Positions 17,915-26,009 of a stretch of DNA of 56,160 nt are shown here, piece after piece. The DNA comes from Pleurocapsales cyanobacterium LEGE 10410 (GTDB lineage Bacteria; Cyanobacteriota; Cyanobacteriia; Cyanobacteriales; Xenococcaceae): positions 1-56,160 of the forward strand of contig JADEXJ010000019.1 in the NCBI GenBank assembly GCA_015207195.1. The letters are read 5' to 3'. A program made the position numbers and the translations under genes. The notes beneath the pieces are model-generated. The model searched no databases. It worked only from the letters and a program-made list of their open reading frames with translations, and had not been told where the DNA came from. The stretch's first letter is position 1; every line of letters starts with the position of its first letter.

Positions 17915-19225
17915 CTAACCAACAGATGGTTGAATTTGAGGTAATTTGAGGACGAAGGTAGTCAAAAATGCTGCGGATTCGTTGTTTAATGGGTCGCTAG
18001 TTACTTCAATAGTACCGTTTAAATGTTCTACTAAATACTGAACCAGAGTTAAGCCCAAACCAGTACCAGGAACGGCGCGATCGGTCACGCCTTGACCACG
18101 CCTAAACTTATCGAAAATATGAGGCAGTTCTTTGGGGGTAATTCCCGTGCCGACATTAGTGACCGAAATTACGATATCTCGCTCTTTCCCATTACTCTGA
18201 CTCGATACCATTAGTTCGACCTCGGTATCGGGGTCGGAATATTTACCTGCATTTGACAGCAGCTCGTTTAAAATATGCTCGAAACTCTCGGCATCGGTAT
18301 AAATTTTGAGGTTGGGTTCGGAAATTATAGTAGTTAGCCCGACCTCTTTATCCAACTGCCATTTTGGGGCATATTTCTGAGTTAGATTAGCTAGAGTTTG
18401 GGTCAAATCTAGTTCTTGAGGACTGTAGTTTAGTTCTCCCGATTCTAACTGTTGTAGCGTTAACAGATCTTTAATCAAGCTGTATTCCCGATGCCATTCT
18501 TGTTCCAAGATATCCAAATATCTTTCTCGCATTTCAGGAGAAATCTGTGCCTGACGCAGCATTTTAATCGCCATTTTCATGCTAGTTAGAGGCGTTTTTA
18601 ATTCGTGACTCATGCTGTTCATGAAGTCATCTTTTAGCTGATTCAACTTTTGCAGTTGTTCGATGTGCTGGCGCATTTTGGTCGAGAGTTTTGCCTGAAC
18701 ATCTAGGCTGGACTTAAGCTGGGCAGTTCTTTCATCGACAATCGACTGCACCTGATTTAAAGTTTGATGATTGATAATCGCGGTACTAATTTGAACTCCA
18801 ATCCAATCGATCAGATCTAGTTCGTCCTCCGACCAATGACGGGGAGAATCATGCTGTAAAACTAGAAATCCTAGTACCATTGCTGCCGAATTATCGCTAG
18901 TTTTCTTACCCATCAGAGGCATCATTAATAGCGCGCTGCCATGGGGAGCGAGCCAATCTAAATCTATTGTAGTTAGATTAGGAAAAGTTGCTGCTGAATC
19001 GAAATACAGGCAATTTGGAGCGTTTTGCCAGGCTGTCTGACACAATTGAGAATCATCAAGACTGAAGAATGCTTTGGGCTGAGATGCTAGTTCCAACTGG
19101 TCAGTCTGACAGGCAATTGTTGCAGTGCCTTTAACCGAATGCTTACCTCTACCTTTGGCTCTTAACGGGTTTTTATATTTCAACATCAAAATCATACCCC
19201 GATCTAGTTGAAGTGCAGTACAGAC
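17915..19225 (-). pseudogene. GAF-sensor histidine kinase, 5' truncated
   Basis: The C-terminal part is complete: dimerisation/phosphoacceptor block SMSHELKTPLTSM with His near residue 214 of the open frame, N box HILNELLSNAGKYS, G1 box HIFDKFRRG and G2 block VPGTGLGLTLV. The N-terminal part begins abruptly inside a GAF domain ([15 protein letters not shown]). The boundary coincides with the edge of the target duplication at 19226. The frame runs open seven codons into cysK DNA, so a start there is an accident of the junction. The sensory N-terminus is missing, so signalling is probably lost or unregulated. Confidence 0.85.
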
Positions 19226-19433
19226 CAGCCCCATAAGCTTTAACAATTGACTGACGTTCTCGGCTCATATTGGCTGGCATCGTCAAGATTAAACGATAGC
19301 CTTTAGCAGCACACACCATTGCTAAACCAATGCCAGTGTTGCCAGAAGTTGCTTCAATAATTGTAGATATCCCAGGCTCGATTAAGCCAGCTTTTTCTGC
19401 TTCATCGATCATGCTAATGGCAATGCGGTCTTT
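19226..19433 (-). pseudogene. cysK: cysK, middle fragment
   Basis: Encodes [18 protein letters not shown] through the PLP block [20 protein letters not shown] to SIVKAYGAG, then stops at the 5.95-kb insertion. It begins exactly at the Lys codon of the SVKDR motif, where a second insertion sequence (19434-21155) abuts it; the first 40-50 codons are not in the window. Together with 12657-13273 it accounts for nearly all of one cysteine synthase gene, broken in two places. A cysteine synthase in a sulfide island would incorporate sulfide into cysteine. Confidence 0.9.
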
Positions 19434-19572
19434 AACTCAGATCTTGCACCAAAAAAAGTTGATGGAAAAATGGATAGCTGAAGTTGTTGTTCAGAGGGGA
19501 TGGCAGCTAGTTCTCTACTAAAACAAGAGAACTTAGCTCAAAGATTAATAAAAACTCCGAAGCAAGGGTGAT

Positions 19573-19974
19573 TTATTCAACCCGATGACCAACTTTTTCT
19601 TCCTTAGTATATAAATCTGACCAACTTTCATTTAGTCCATCTATGGTTTTAGTCAATTCATCAATTTGAACTCGTCTAACTACGGCTAAAACTCCATCTA
19701 TGTGTGCTTGACTTCCTGCTTTTCCTAAGTGTTGAAACCGAGAATATTCCTTCTTTTTATTAGTTTTTGGGAAAATGGCGGTAGTCGCTTTGAGTTGATA
19801 ATACCAATAATGATGTTTAGCTCCTTTAGCTTGATATCGTGCCACATAACATCCAGGTGGTGCGACAACCCCCTCTGCTTCAATTTCCGACAATTGCTCC
19901 CGCAACAGAGCAATTGTGGTTTGAATCCGTTCTGCTCGCTGTTCTAGTTCTAGTTTACTTTCTTGTTTGGGCAT
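19573..19974 (-). CDS. Small passenger protein of the insertion sequence, function unknown
   Basis: 133 residues. Residues 1-38 are a probable coiled coil (LELEQRAERIQTTIALLREQLSEIEAEG by position 8-35). A basic, aromatic middle follows (CYVARYQAKGAKHHYWYYQL, about 42-61), then a second helix-rich region. I do not assign it to a characterised family. It lies wholly inside the inverted repeats and is divergent from the transposase gene, 62 bases away, so the two could share a control region. Such accessory genes may regulate transposition or be cargo; the sequence does not say which. Confidence 0.6.
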   Translation of the reverse strand: MPKQESKLELEQRAERIQTTIALLREQLSEIEAEGVVAPPGCYVARYQAKGAKHHYWYYQLKATTAIFPKTNKKKEYSRFQHLGKAGSQAHIDGVLAVVRRVQIDELTKTIDGLNESWSDLYTKEEKVGHRVE

Positions 19975-20036
19975 AGATGAAATAAAAGGATAAATTTGCT
20001 ATTTTAGTTCTCTGGCATAAAGAGAGAACTAAGTTC

Positions 20037-21152
20037 ATGAATCAGATCTTACCCCAAGCGGAAGAATTACTCTTAACCTTGAAACAACTAATGCCCACTA
20101 TTTATCAGCAAGAAACTCTAGAATCTCTTCTAGGCTTATTTCTTTCTGGAAAAGGTAATGGTGTTCCTCATCATTGTCCGACTAAATCTGAAAGTGCCAT
20201 TAGTCGGTTTCTCAATTATTATAATTGGTCTACTCGTTCCGTAATTCGGACAATTCGTGCTTATATTTTAAATTTTATTCTTTCTCAACCAATACAAGGT
20301 AGAAAACCAATTCTTCAAGTAATTCTCGACCTTACTACTTTGGAGAAAGTTGGCAAATTCCCTCATCTTAATAATCTTGTAAGAGTTTACAATCATAAAA
20401 AAGGCTTGCATATTGTTGTCATGTACCTAGTCATAGGTAACTGGCGATTTCCGTGGAGCTTTCGTATTTATCGGGGAAAAGGTACAGCTTCTCCTTCTCA
20501 ATTAGCTCAAAAGTTACTCAATAATTTGCCATCAGTTTTAACGAAAGCATTTCAAATTTATGTTTTAGGTGATACTGCCTTTGGCACAATTAAACTAATT
20601 AATAAAATTCGACATCAAAATAGTTTTCAGGCTCTTGTTGGTATTCCTAGAACTAGAAAACTACAAGATGGACGTAAAGTCTCTGAAGTTAGAACTCGCG
20701 GACAGCAAGTTTATTTAAATGGGTTAAGTATTCCTGTATTTTTGTCCTGGGTGTGGTTAAAGCGAGATGGCAAGAGAGTTCAACGTTTTATCATCTCAAC
20801 TAAGCAAATGAAAGGTAAAACTATTGCTCGGTGGGGTAAACGAAGGTGGCAAATTGAAGGGTTTTTCAAAACTGTTAAACATTGCTTTAGTCTTCATCGT
20901 TTTGGACAAAAGACTTTACTTGGAGTTTATCGCTGGTTAATTCTTTCTTTTGTTTCCTATTTGTTATCATACTGGGTCTATTTACATTTAGGAAATTATG
21001 ATAACTTAGACTGGTTCTCCTCAGCACAACAAGCATTAATTTTACTGCTACCTCATATTTTACTTCTCTCTCTTTTGAATCAGTTAGAGGCAGTTAGACC
21101 CTGGTTAAATGAACTTGGTTTTGATTTTTCTCTGATGAGGTGCAAGATCTGA
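20037..21152 (+). CDS. DDE transposase, IS4 superfamily (IS701-like)
   Basis: 371 residues. Plausible catalytic residues are the Asp in VILDLTTLEKVGKF (about 94-107), the Asp in YVLGDTAFGTIKL (about 175-187) and the Glu in RWGKRRWQIEGFFKTVKH (about 263-280). The last codons lie in the right inverted repeat, as often in such elements. The assignment to IS701 rather than another IS4-superfamily group is a guess from general layout. Apparently intact. Confidence 0.85.
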   Translation: MNQILPQAEELLLTLKQLMPTIYQQETLESLLGLFLSGKGNGVPHHCPTKSESAISRFLNYYNWSTRSVIRTIRAYILNFILSQPIQGRKPILQVILDLTTLEKVGKFPHLNNLVRVYNHKKGLHIVVMYLVIGNWRFPWSFRIYRGKGTASPSQLAQKLLNNLPSVLTKAFQIYVLGDTAFGTIKLINKIRHQNSFQALVGIPRTRKLQDGRKVSEVRTRGQQVYLNGLSIPVFLSWVWLKRDGKRVQRFIISTKQMKGKTIARWGKRRWQIEGFFKTVKHCFSLHRFGQKTLLGVYRWLILSFVSYLLSYWVYLHLGNYDNLDWFSSAQQALILLLPHILLLSLLNQLEAVRPWLNELGFDFSLMRCKI

Positions 21153-21155
21153 GTT

Positions 21156-22182
21156 CTAATGTAGGTTTGGTCAAAGGAGATTTAATCGCACCTAATTCCA
21201 CGGCAATATTATGAGCCACTGCTACGCCCATAGCTTCGGTCATCTCCCCACTTTTGGGCAAGCCAATCGGAACGGGGGTTTTATCTGGCTGTTCTAAATG
21301 CACTCCCACTCCCAAAGCATAAATAGAAGGAAAGTCTGGATGTCTTTGCGAAGGTAGTACGGGGATAAATCCTTTTTCGTTAGTTAATCCAGGCACTTTC
21401 CGTAAAAACTCAACTCCTCTAAAAGAGGGGAGAATCATCGAATATTTAAAAGGAAGTTGGCAGCCGTCAGCTAAAGTAATGTTCTGTGGATCTATGTGAG
21501 TAATTCTGGCATTGGCGATCGCCTTGATTGCCCGTTCTGCCATCAGTTCTTCCGTCAATTTTTGGGCATTTTTAATCCCTCCTACCCCTGTATGACCGAT
21601 ATAAGGTTCTGGGGTGACGTAGGTAATGTCTACTTTGTCTCTAATCCCTTGACGACGCAATTCCCAATCTGCCATCAAGACGAACTCATAAGCAGGACCA
21701 AAACATCCCGTACCTGGCATTGCCCCCACTACTAAATCTCCTGGGTTTTCTAGAAATTCTAACCACGCATCTCTCGCTTGCAGGGCATGGTCGGGAGTAC
21801 AGACAGACTGGGTATATCCTCCATGAGGTCCTAAACCTGGTATTTCGTCAAAGGCTAAAGATGCTCCTGTGGCGATCGCCAGATAATCGTATTTAACTGT
21901 TTGGTCTTGCTCGACGGTAATTTCCTTTTTTTCGCGATCGAGGGCGGTTACTTTACCCGCTACCCATTCAATTCTCTGTCTTCGTGCCAACTGGCACAAA
22001 TCTAATTGAATATGGTTTAAAGGATTTAGATTTAACGCGACTCTGATTAATCCTGGGATGAAAGTAAATTGAGGTTTGTCAGAAATTAGGGTGACGGTAT
22101 GTTCTTTGGGCAAATAATGCCTTAATTCATAGGCTGTGGGTAATCCCCCCAGTCCTCCTCCAATTACTACAACATTAGCCAT
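21156..22182 (-). pseudogene. Second SQR-like FAD oxidoreductase, 3' truncated by IS
   Basis: The open frame runs to 21094, but codons beyond 21156 belong to the insertion sequence. About 343 native residues remain of a family that is usually 390-430. FAD site VVVIGGGLGGLPTAYEL (about 3-19), IATGAS (about 106-111), Cys residues in YTQSVCTPDHA and MPGTGCFGPAYEF, and the late FAD block IYALGVGVHLEQPDKTPVPIG are present. The Cys-Phe-Gly-Pro-Ala-Tyr-Glu block is typical of SQR types other than I and II. The membrane-binding C-terminus is gone, so activity is probably impaired. It is divergent from the DUF302-petC-psbA cluster with operator-like sites between. Confidence 0.8.
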
Positions 22183-22279
22183 TGGTATGTTCCTCTTGCT
22201 TAAATTTGGTTATTAGTCATTCGCATCGATAATTATCTATCTCAATCTAAATCTGATTTGTTTATTTATATGACTAATA

Positions 22280-22294
22280 AGTTATATAGTAATG
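22280..22294. promoter_or_regulatory. Candidate ArsR-type site near the SQR-like gene
   Basis: AGTTATATAGTAATG, 98-112 bases 5' of the minus-strand SQR-like gene. It shares AGTTATATAG with 31355-31375. It may serve the leftward promoter of this divergent region. Confidence 0.45.
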
Positions 22295-22426
22295 CTAGCG
22301 AAAATCGGAAAATTGTCAAAGAATTTAAAAATTTATTTCTAAAAAATTCACTACTACGCCTGCCAGAGTAGCTCTACTTGCTGGTTCGGAAACCACTAGA
22401 AAGTTCTTGCTAAAATTATTTCGCCA

Positions 22427-22460
22427 AAATAGTTGTATAAATTACTAAATAGTTATATGT
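22427..22460. promoter_or_regulatory. Tandem candidate ArsR-type operators upstream of DUF302-petC-psbA
   Basis: Two overlapping versions of the island motif: AAAATAGTTGTATAAATT at 22427 and ACTAAATAGTTATATGT at 22444. The second shares ACTAAATAGTT with the sqr operator at 9034-9051. They lie 62-95 bases 5' of the DUF302 start, the same distance as at sqr. Confidence 0.6.
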
Positions 22461-22521
22461 TGATAATTAAGAAGTGTGAACTTACTTATCACAACCAGCT
22501 TCACAACAACGAGGTATATCA

Positions 22522-22932
22522 ATGAATCACTTCAGTAAAGTATTAGACACATCATTTGAAGACGCGATCGCACAAGTAACCAACGCCCTGAGAGAAGAAG
22601 GTATGGGCATTTTGACCGAAATTGATGTCCAAGCTGCTTTTAAAAAGAAACTCGATGTAGATTATCGCCAATATAAAATTCTCGGTGCTTGCCATCCTTT
22701 AATTGCCTATCATATGCTCCAAACCGATGATAAAGCGGGGGTTTTCTATCCTTGTAATGTCGTCGTTCAAGAACATGAAGATGGCAGAGTGGAGGTATCG
22801 GCGGTCGATCCTCTGATGATGTTTCTAACTATACACAGTCCTAAAGCGAAAGAAATTGCCCTCGATGCCAGTCAAATGATGCAAAGGGTAATCGAACATT
22901 TGGAATCGCCCCAATTGGCTGCTGCGAATTAA
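22522..22932 (+). CDS. DUF302 protein
   Basis: 136 residues, the usual size. The family core is visible as DAIAQVTNALREEGMGILTEIDV (by position, about 14-36) and YKILGACHPLIAYHMLQ (about 52-68), with PCNVVVQEHEDG following. DUF302 proteins are small alpha/beta domains of unknown biochemistry that recur beside sulfur-oxidation genes such as SQR and rhodaneses. A GAGG precedes the ATG. It is the first gene of the plus-strand run that continues with DUF2892, petC and psbA, and it carries the operator-like sites. Confidence 0.88.
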   Translation: MNHFSKVLDTSFEDAIAQVTNALREEGMGILTEIDVQAAFKKKLDVDYRQYKILGACHPLIAYHMLQTDDKAGVFYPCNVVVQEHEDGRVEVSAVDPLMMFLTIHSPKAKEIALDASQMMQRVIEHLESPQLAAAN

Positions 22933-23041
22933 TTAGAGGAAAATTCTCAAGCTCCTCATAACTTCTTCAAATTCTCAACCTAACTTTAAGTTAGTTAGAT
23001 ATCTGCAAAGCAAAATAATTTAATTTAAGGAGAAAATAACC

Positions 23042-23251
23042 ATGTTTAACAATGTAGGAACAGTCGATCGCATCATTCGTTTAATTTTAGCAAGTGTCTT
23101 AGCTTATTTCGGGTTATTAGTTTATAGCGGTTCGGCTTTAGGTATTGGTTTAACTATTGCGGGTGCTGTCATGGCTATCAGTGCCTTAGCTGCTTCTTGT
23201 ATGCTCTATGGCTTATTTGGCATTAATACTCGCAACCCTCAACAAAATTAG
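23042..23251 (+). CDS. DUF2892 small membrane protein (YgaP-tail-like)
   Basis: 69 residues: NVGTVDRIIRLILA at the N-terminus, two membrane segments (about 12-30 and 32-55) and the terminal block LYGLFGINT. This is the same module as the membrane part of the rhodanese YgaP, here without a rhodanese domain. AAGGAG lies upstream. It probably anchors or partners one of the rhodaneses of the island; that is an inference. The 109-base gap after DUF302 contains only the ribosome site and A/T-rich sequence. Confidence 0.85.
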   Translation: MFNNVGTVDRIIRLILASVLAYFGLLVYSGSALGIGLTIAGAVMAISALAASCMLYGLFGINTRNPQQN

Positions 23252-23288
23252 AATGCACACATCACAAAATTTAAGGAGGTAGAAAAAT

Positions 23289-23822
23289 ATGGAAAACAGT
23301 CTCCCAATCGAAAGTCCGTCTATGTCGCGACGGCAGTTACTTAACTTTCTCACTGGCGCAGCGGTTGCTGTTACTGCTGGTGCAGCACTATATCCTGTAG
23401 GTAAATATTTCATTCCACCTTCGGACGTTGGCGAAGATGGCTCGATCCTAGCTAAAGATATTAACGGTAATGTCATTCCTGCTAGGCAAATTTTAGCCGA
23501 ACCGCCTGGAACTAGAGCTTTAATTGCGGGACTAGCTGGCGAACCCACCTATCTCACCGTCAAAGAAGACGGAACAATCCATCCTTGGGGAATTACAGAT
23601 AACTGTACCCATTTGGGCTGTACTTTTCCCTGGAATCCTAACGACGCTCAGTTTCAATGTCCCTGTCATGGTTCTCGCTACGACGATGAAGGGAGAGTAG
23701 TAAGAGGTCCTGCGCCACTGCCTTTACAGCTTGCCCACGTAAATGTTGTCGGAGACTATATTCGTATTTCTCCCTGGACAGAAACCGACCCCCGTACAGG
23801 ACAAAAACCCTGGTGGGTTTAA
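23289..23822 (+). CDS. petC: Rieske iron-sulfur protein of cytochrome b6f (accessory PetC)
   Basis: 177 residues. A cytosolic tail with SRRQLLNFL precedes one membrane helix (about 18-40), the normal PetC topology. The 2Fe-2S ligands are in CTHLGC (about 107-112) and CPCHGS (about 126-131), and the Pro loop [11 protein letters not shown] follows. The C-terminus [15 protein letters not shown] is typical of cyanobacterial PetC. Cyanobacteria usually carry several petC genes. Its position between a sulfide-responsive promoter and psbA suggests a b6f variant used when SQR feeds the quinone pool. AAGGAGG precedes the ATG, and 31 bases separate it from psbA. Confidence 0.93.
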   Translation: MENSLPIESPSMSRRQLLNFLTGAAVAVTAGAALYPVGKYFIPPSDVGEDGSILAKDINGNVIPARQILAEPPGTRALIAGLAGEPTYLTVKEDGTIHPWGITDNCTHLGCTFPWNPNDAQFQCPCHGSRYDDEGRVVRGPAPLPLQLAHVNVVGDYIRISPWTETDPRTGQKPWWV

Positions 23823-23853
23823 GAATTTTAATCTTTATTATCAGGAGTCTGTT

Positions 23854-24897
23854 ATGACTACTATAATTCAACGTCGTCCCGAAATAGACCTGCCCCCAAT
23901 CTGGTCAAGGTTCTCTCGCTGGATTACCAGCACCAATAACCGCATCTATCTCGGCTGGTTTAGCGTGCTGATGATTCCTACTCTGCTAGTTGCGACTATC
24001 GTTTTTGCGATCGCCTTTGTAAATGCGCCTCCTGTAGATTTAGATGGTATCCGTGAGCCAGTAATCGGTTCACTCATGGGAGGTAACAATATTGCTACTG
24101 CTGCCGTTGTTCCTACCTCCGCTGCCATTGGTTTACATTTTTACCCCTTGTGGTCGGCTAATTCTGTAGCAGAATGGCTTTACAATGGTGGTCCTTATCA
24201 GCTAATTATCTTGCACTTTCTAATCGGTATTTGGGCTTATCTAGGTAGACTTTGGGAGTTAAGCTACCGTTTAGGAATGCGTCCCTGGATAGCCGTAGCA
24301 TATTCCGCTCCAGTAGCAGCAGCAACAGCCGTGTTACTAGTTTATCCCATCGGTCAGGGTAGCTTTTCGGCAGGAATGCCCCTCGGCATCACTGGTACTT
24401 TTAACTTTATGTTGGCGTTACAAGCAGACCATAATGTCTTAATGCATCCATTCCATATGTTAGGAGTAGCGGGGGTTTTTGGTGGCGCACTTTTGAGTTC
24501 GATCCACGGTTCTTTAGTAACTTCCAGCTTGATTCGAGAAACTACAGAAGTAGAATCTGCCAATGAAGGTTATAAATTTGGTCAAGAAGAAGCAACCTAC
24601 AATTTATTAGCTAGTCATGTCGGCTACTTGGGTCGATTGCTCATTCCTTCCTTGGGTTTTCGCAACAGTCGTTCAGTACATTTCTTCTTAGCAGCTTTAC
24701 CTACGATTGGTATTTGGTTTGCTGCGCTAGGAATTAGCACTATGGCTTTCAACCTTAATGGATTTAACTTCAACCAGTCTATTCTCGATAGTAGCGGACG
24801 AGTAATCCGAACTGATGCAGATCTACTTAACCGTGCCAACTTAGGAATTGAAGCGATGAATGCTCCCAATACTCACAATTTTCCTAAGTTGTTATAG
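23854..24897 (+). CDS. psbA: Divergent photosystem II D1 protein lacking Mn-cluster ligands
   Basis: 347 residues from an ATG with CAGGAG upstream. In standard D1 numbering (residue here minus 3 up to His252, minus 4 after) it keeps TyrZ (Tyr164), His190 (His193), His198 (His201), the iron ligands His215 and His272, Asp61 and His337. It lacks Asp170 (Ala173), His332 (Asn336), Glu333 (Ala337), Asp342 (Leu346) and the Ala344 carboxylate, since it ends at Leu347 with no processing extension. Glu189 is Asp. Gln130 next to pheophytin is Leu, Ser264 of the QB site is Gly, and one residue is inserted after His252. It therefore should not assemble a normal oxygen-evolving cluster. The profile recalls rogue/sentinel D1 and ChlF; which clade is unknown. 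Confidence 0.95.
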   Translation: MTTIIQRRPEIDLPPIWSRFSRWITSTNNRIYLGWFSVLMIPTLLVATIVFAIAFVNAPPVDLDGIREPVIGSLMGGNNIATAAVVPTSAAIGLHFYPLWSANSVAEWLYNGGPYQLIILHFLIGIWAYLGRLWELSYRLGMRPWIAVAYSAPVAAATAVLLVYPIGQGSFSAGMPLGITGTFNFMLALQADHNVLMHPFHMLGVAGVFGGALLSSIHGSLVTSSLIRETTEVESANEGYKFGQEEATYNLLASHVGYLGRLLIPSLGFRNSRSVHFFLAALPTIGIWFAALGISTMAFNLNGFNFNQSILDSSGRVIRTDADLLNRANLGIEAMNAPNTHNFPKLL

Positions 24898-24921
24898 CTA
24901 GCTATTTAAAGTTAAGCATTG

Positions 24922-25023
24922 TTCGTAGTGCGATTGCCCTAAAGGACTTCCTACGGGGCGCGAAGTTAGCACCAAACTAAGCGGCATAAACCGTAGGCAT
25001 CGCTTCTTGAACTAGAGCGATCG
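24922..25023. repeat. Cluster of small dispersed repeats after psbA
   Basis: The gap between psbA and the next gene holds GCGATTGCCCTAAAGGAC, CCGTAGGCATCGC and a HIP1 octamer, short sequences of the type seen also at 2077-2107. Several could pair (TTCGTAGTGCG with CGCGAA). No promoter is obvious, and the gap could be the end of the psbA transcript. Confidence 0.4.
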
Positions 25024-25061
25024 CCTACTCAACCTAATTTACATATCCCAAATTTATCACC

Positions 25062-25475
25062 ATGAAAATTGCCGTTGCCAGTCAGAGAAAGTCTACTGTA
25101 ACAAGTCATACAGGGAAATGCCAAAACTTCTGGATTTATGAAGTTAACTCTAAAGAAATTCTCGGTAAAGAACTGCTAAAACTACCCAAAGAAAAAACTT
25201 TCCACAATAGTTCTCCCCATGACCCCCATCCTTTAGATGATGTTCGAGTTTTAATTTCAGGAGGAATAGCAAAGGGATTGATGCGTCGCTTGGAGAAACG
25301 GGGTATCGAAGGAGTTGTTACTTTAGCCAGCGATCCAGATTTAGCGGTTATTTCCTACTTGGAAAATTCCTTAGTCCAAGAAATATTGCAACCAAAACCT
25401 CCATCAAGGGAACGCAGACATCTTCAGGGACACAAACATCAGCATCGTTACAGACACGCTTACAACTGTAGTTAA
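25062..25475 (+). CDS. NifX/NafY-type (dinitrogenase cofactor biosynthesis) domain protein
   Basis: 137 residues. MKIAVAS at the start, SHTGKCQNFWIYEV (about 15-28), LISGGIAKGLMRRLEKRGI (about 63-81) and the late strand-helix VISYLENSL are the fold of the PF02579 family. The last 30 residues are His-rich (GHKHQHRYRHAY), which may bind metal. Family members carry iron-sulfur or iron-molybdenum cofactors, but stand-alone copies occur in organisms without nitrogenase. No nif gene is in the window. Linked to a rhodanese 31 bases downstream, it could handle iron or sulfide clusters. Function inferred only at fold level. Confidence 0.8.
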   Translation: MKIAVASQRKSTVTSHTGKCQNFWIYEVNSKEILGKELLKLPKEKTFHNSSPHDPHPLDDVRVLISGGIAKGLMRRLEKRGIEGVVTLASDPDLAVISYLENSLVQEILQPKPPSRERRHLQGHKHQHRYRHAYNCS

Positions 25476-25506
25476 GCAAAAGCTTTTTAATTTAAAGGAG
25501 TTTAAA

Positions 25507-25884
25507 ATGACATCGATCACAAATTCCCCACCACAAGTTATCGATCTTTCACCAGAAGAATTTACCCAGTTACCCCAACCACCTCGGTTAATTGATGTTC
25601 GCAGCAAGTTTGAGTATGGAATGTTTCATGCTCCTGATGCAATTAATCTTAGTCTGCCTCGCATTTTGATGGGGAGTAATTCCTGGCTGCGTCGTTATGT
25701 TTTACCTCAATGGTTTCGAGAGCTATCGAAAGATGAACCTATTGCTCTAATTTGCTTAACGGCTCATCGTAGTCCCATGGCTGCCGAACAGCTTATTAAA
25801 GCTGGATTTACCAAGGTTTATAACATTATAGGAGGCATGATGGAATGGCAAAAATCAGGACTTCCTACTTGCAAAGGAAAATAA
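25507..25884 (+). CDS. Cytosolic rhodanese
   Basis: 125 residues, a single rhodanese domain with no signal peptide. LIDVRSKFEYGMFHAPDAINL (by position, about 29-49) is the entry strand-loop, and the active-site loop is CLTAHRS with Cys near residue 78. GGMMEWQKSGLP closes the domain. It would shuttle sulfane sulfur between donors such as SQR-derived persulfide and acceptors. AAAGGAG lies before the ATG. Part of the plus-strand run downstream of psbA. Confidence 0.9.
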   Translation: MTSITNSPPQVIDLSPEEFTQLPQPPRLIDVRSKFEYGMFHAPDAINLSLPRILMGSNSWLRRYVLPQWFRELSKDEPIALICLTAHRSPMAAEQLIKAGFTKVYNIIGGMMEWQKSGLPTCKGK

Positions 25885-26009
25885 GCTCATAACTTCCTCA
25901 AATTAAACAGAGATTATTGGTTTAATTACTGGCATTTACTGGAAATTGCCGCGATCGACAATTTTCACAAATCAATTAAGTACAAATGAATTAAGTGGAG
26001 GAAAAGAAA

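Larger units (their letters stand above)
13274..19225. mobile_element. 5.95-kb IS-captured segment inserted in cysK
   Basis: The segment holds the IS4-type element, truncated pgi, the ABC1 kinase gene and a 5'-truncated histidine kinase gene. It is flanked by direct copies of CAGCCCCAT at 13265-13273 and 19226-19234, which fit a 9-base target duplication in cysK. The left end is the IS inverted repeat CTAAGTACAGGACAAAAACT. Read inward from the right, the other end is GTCTGTACTGCACTTCAACT, matching 12 of 20 positions including GTAC and AACT. No second IS copy is present at that end. I infer transposition using one true end and one surrogate end inside the kinase gene. Confidence 0.8.
19434..21155. 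mobile_element. Insertion sequence with passenger gene (DDE, IS4/IS701-like)
   Basis: 1722 bases with perfect 17-base inverted repeats: AACTCAGATCTTGCACC at 19434 and its complement ending at 21155. It carries two divergent genes, a small unknown protein and the transposase. The flanks are cysK on the left and an SQR-like gene on the right with no common target duplication, so one flank was lost by a deletion or rearrangement at the element. Confidence 0.88.

Noticed and set aside
23854-24897. Firm assignment of the D1 variant as chlorophyll f synthase (ChlF)
   Set aside because: Loss of Mn ligands is shared by several D1 groups. I could not confirm ChlF-specific residues, and the genes that usually accompany chlF (far-red light cluster) are absent.
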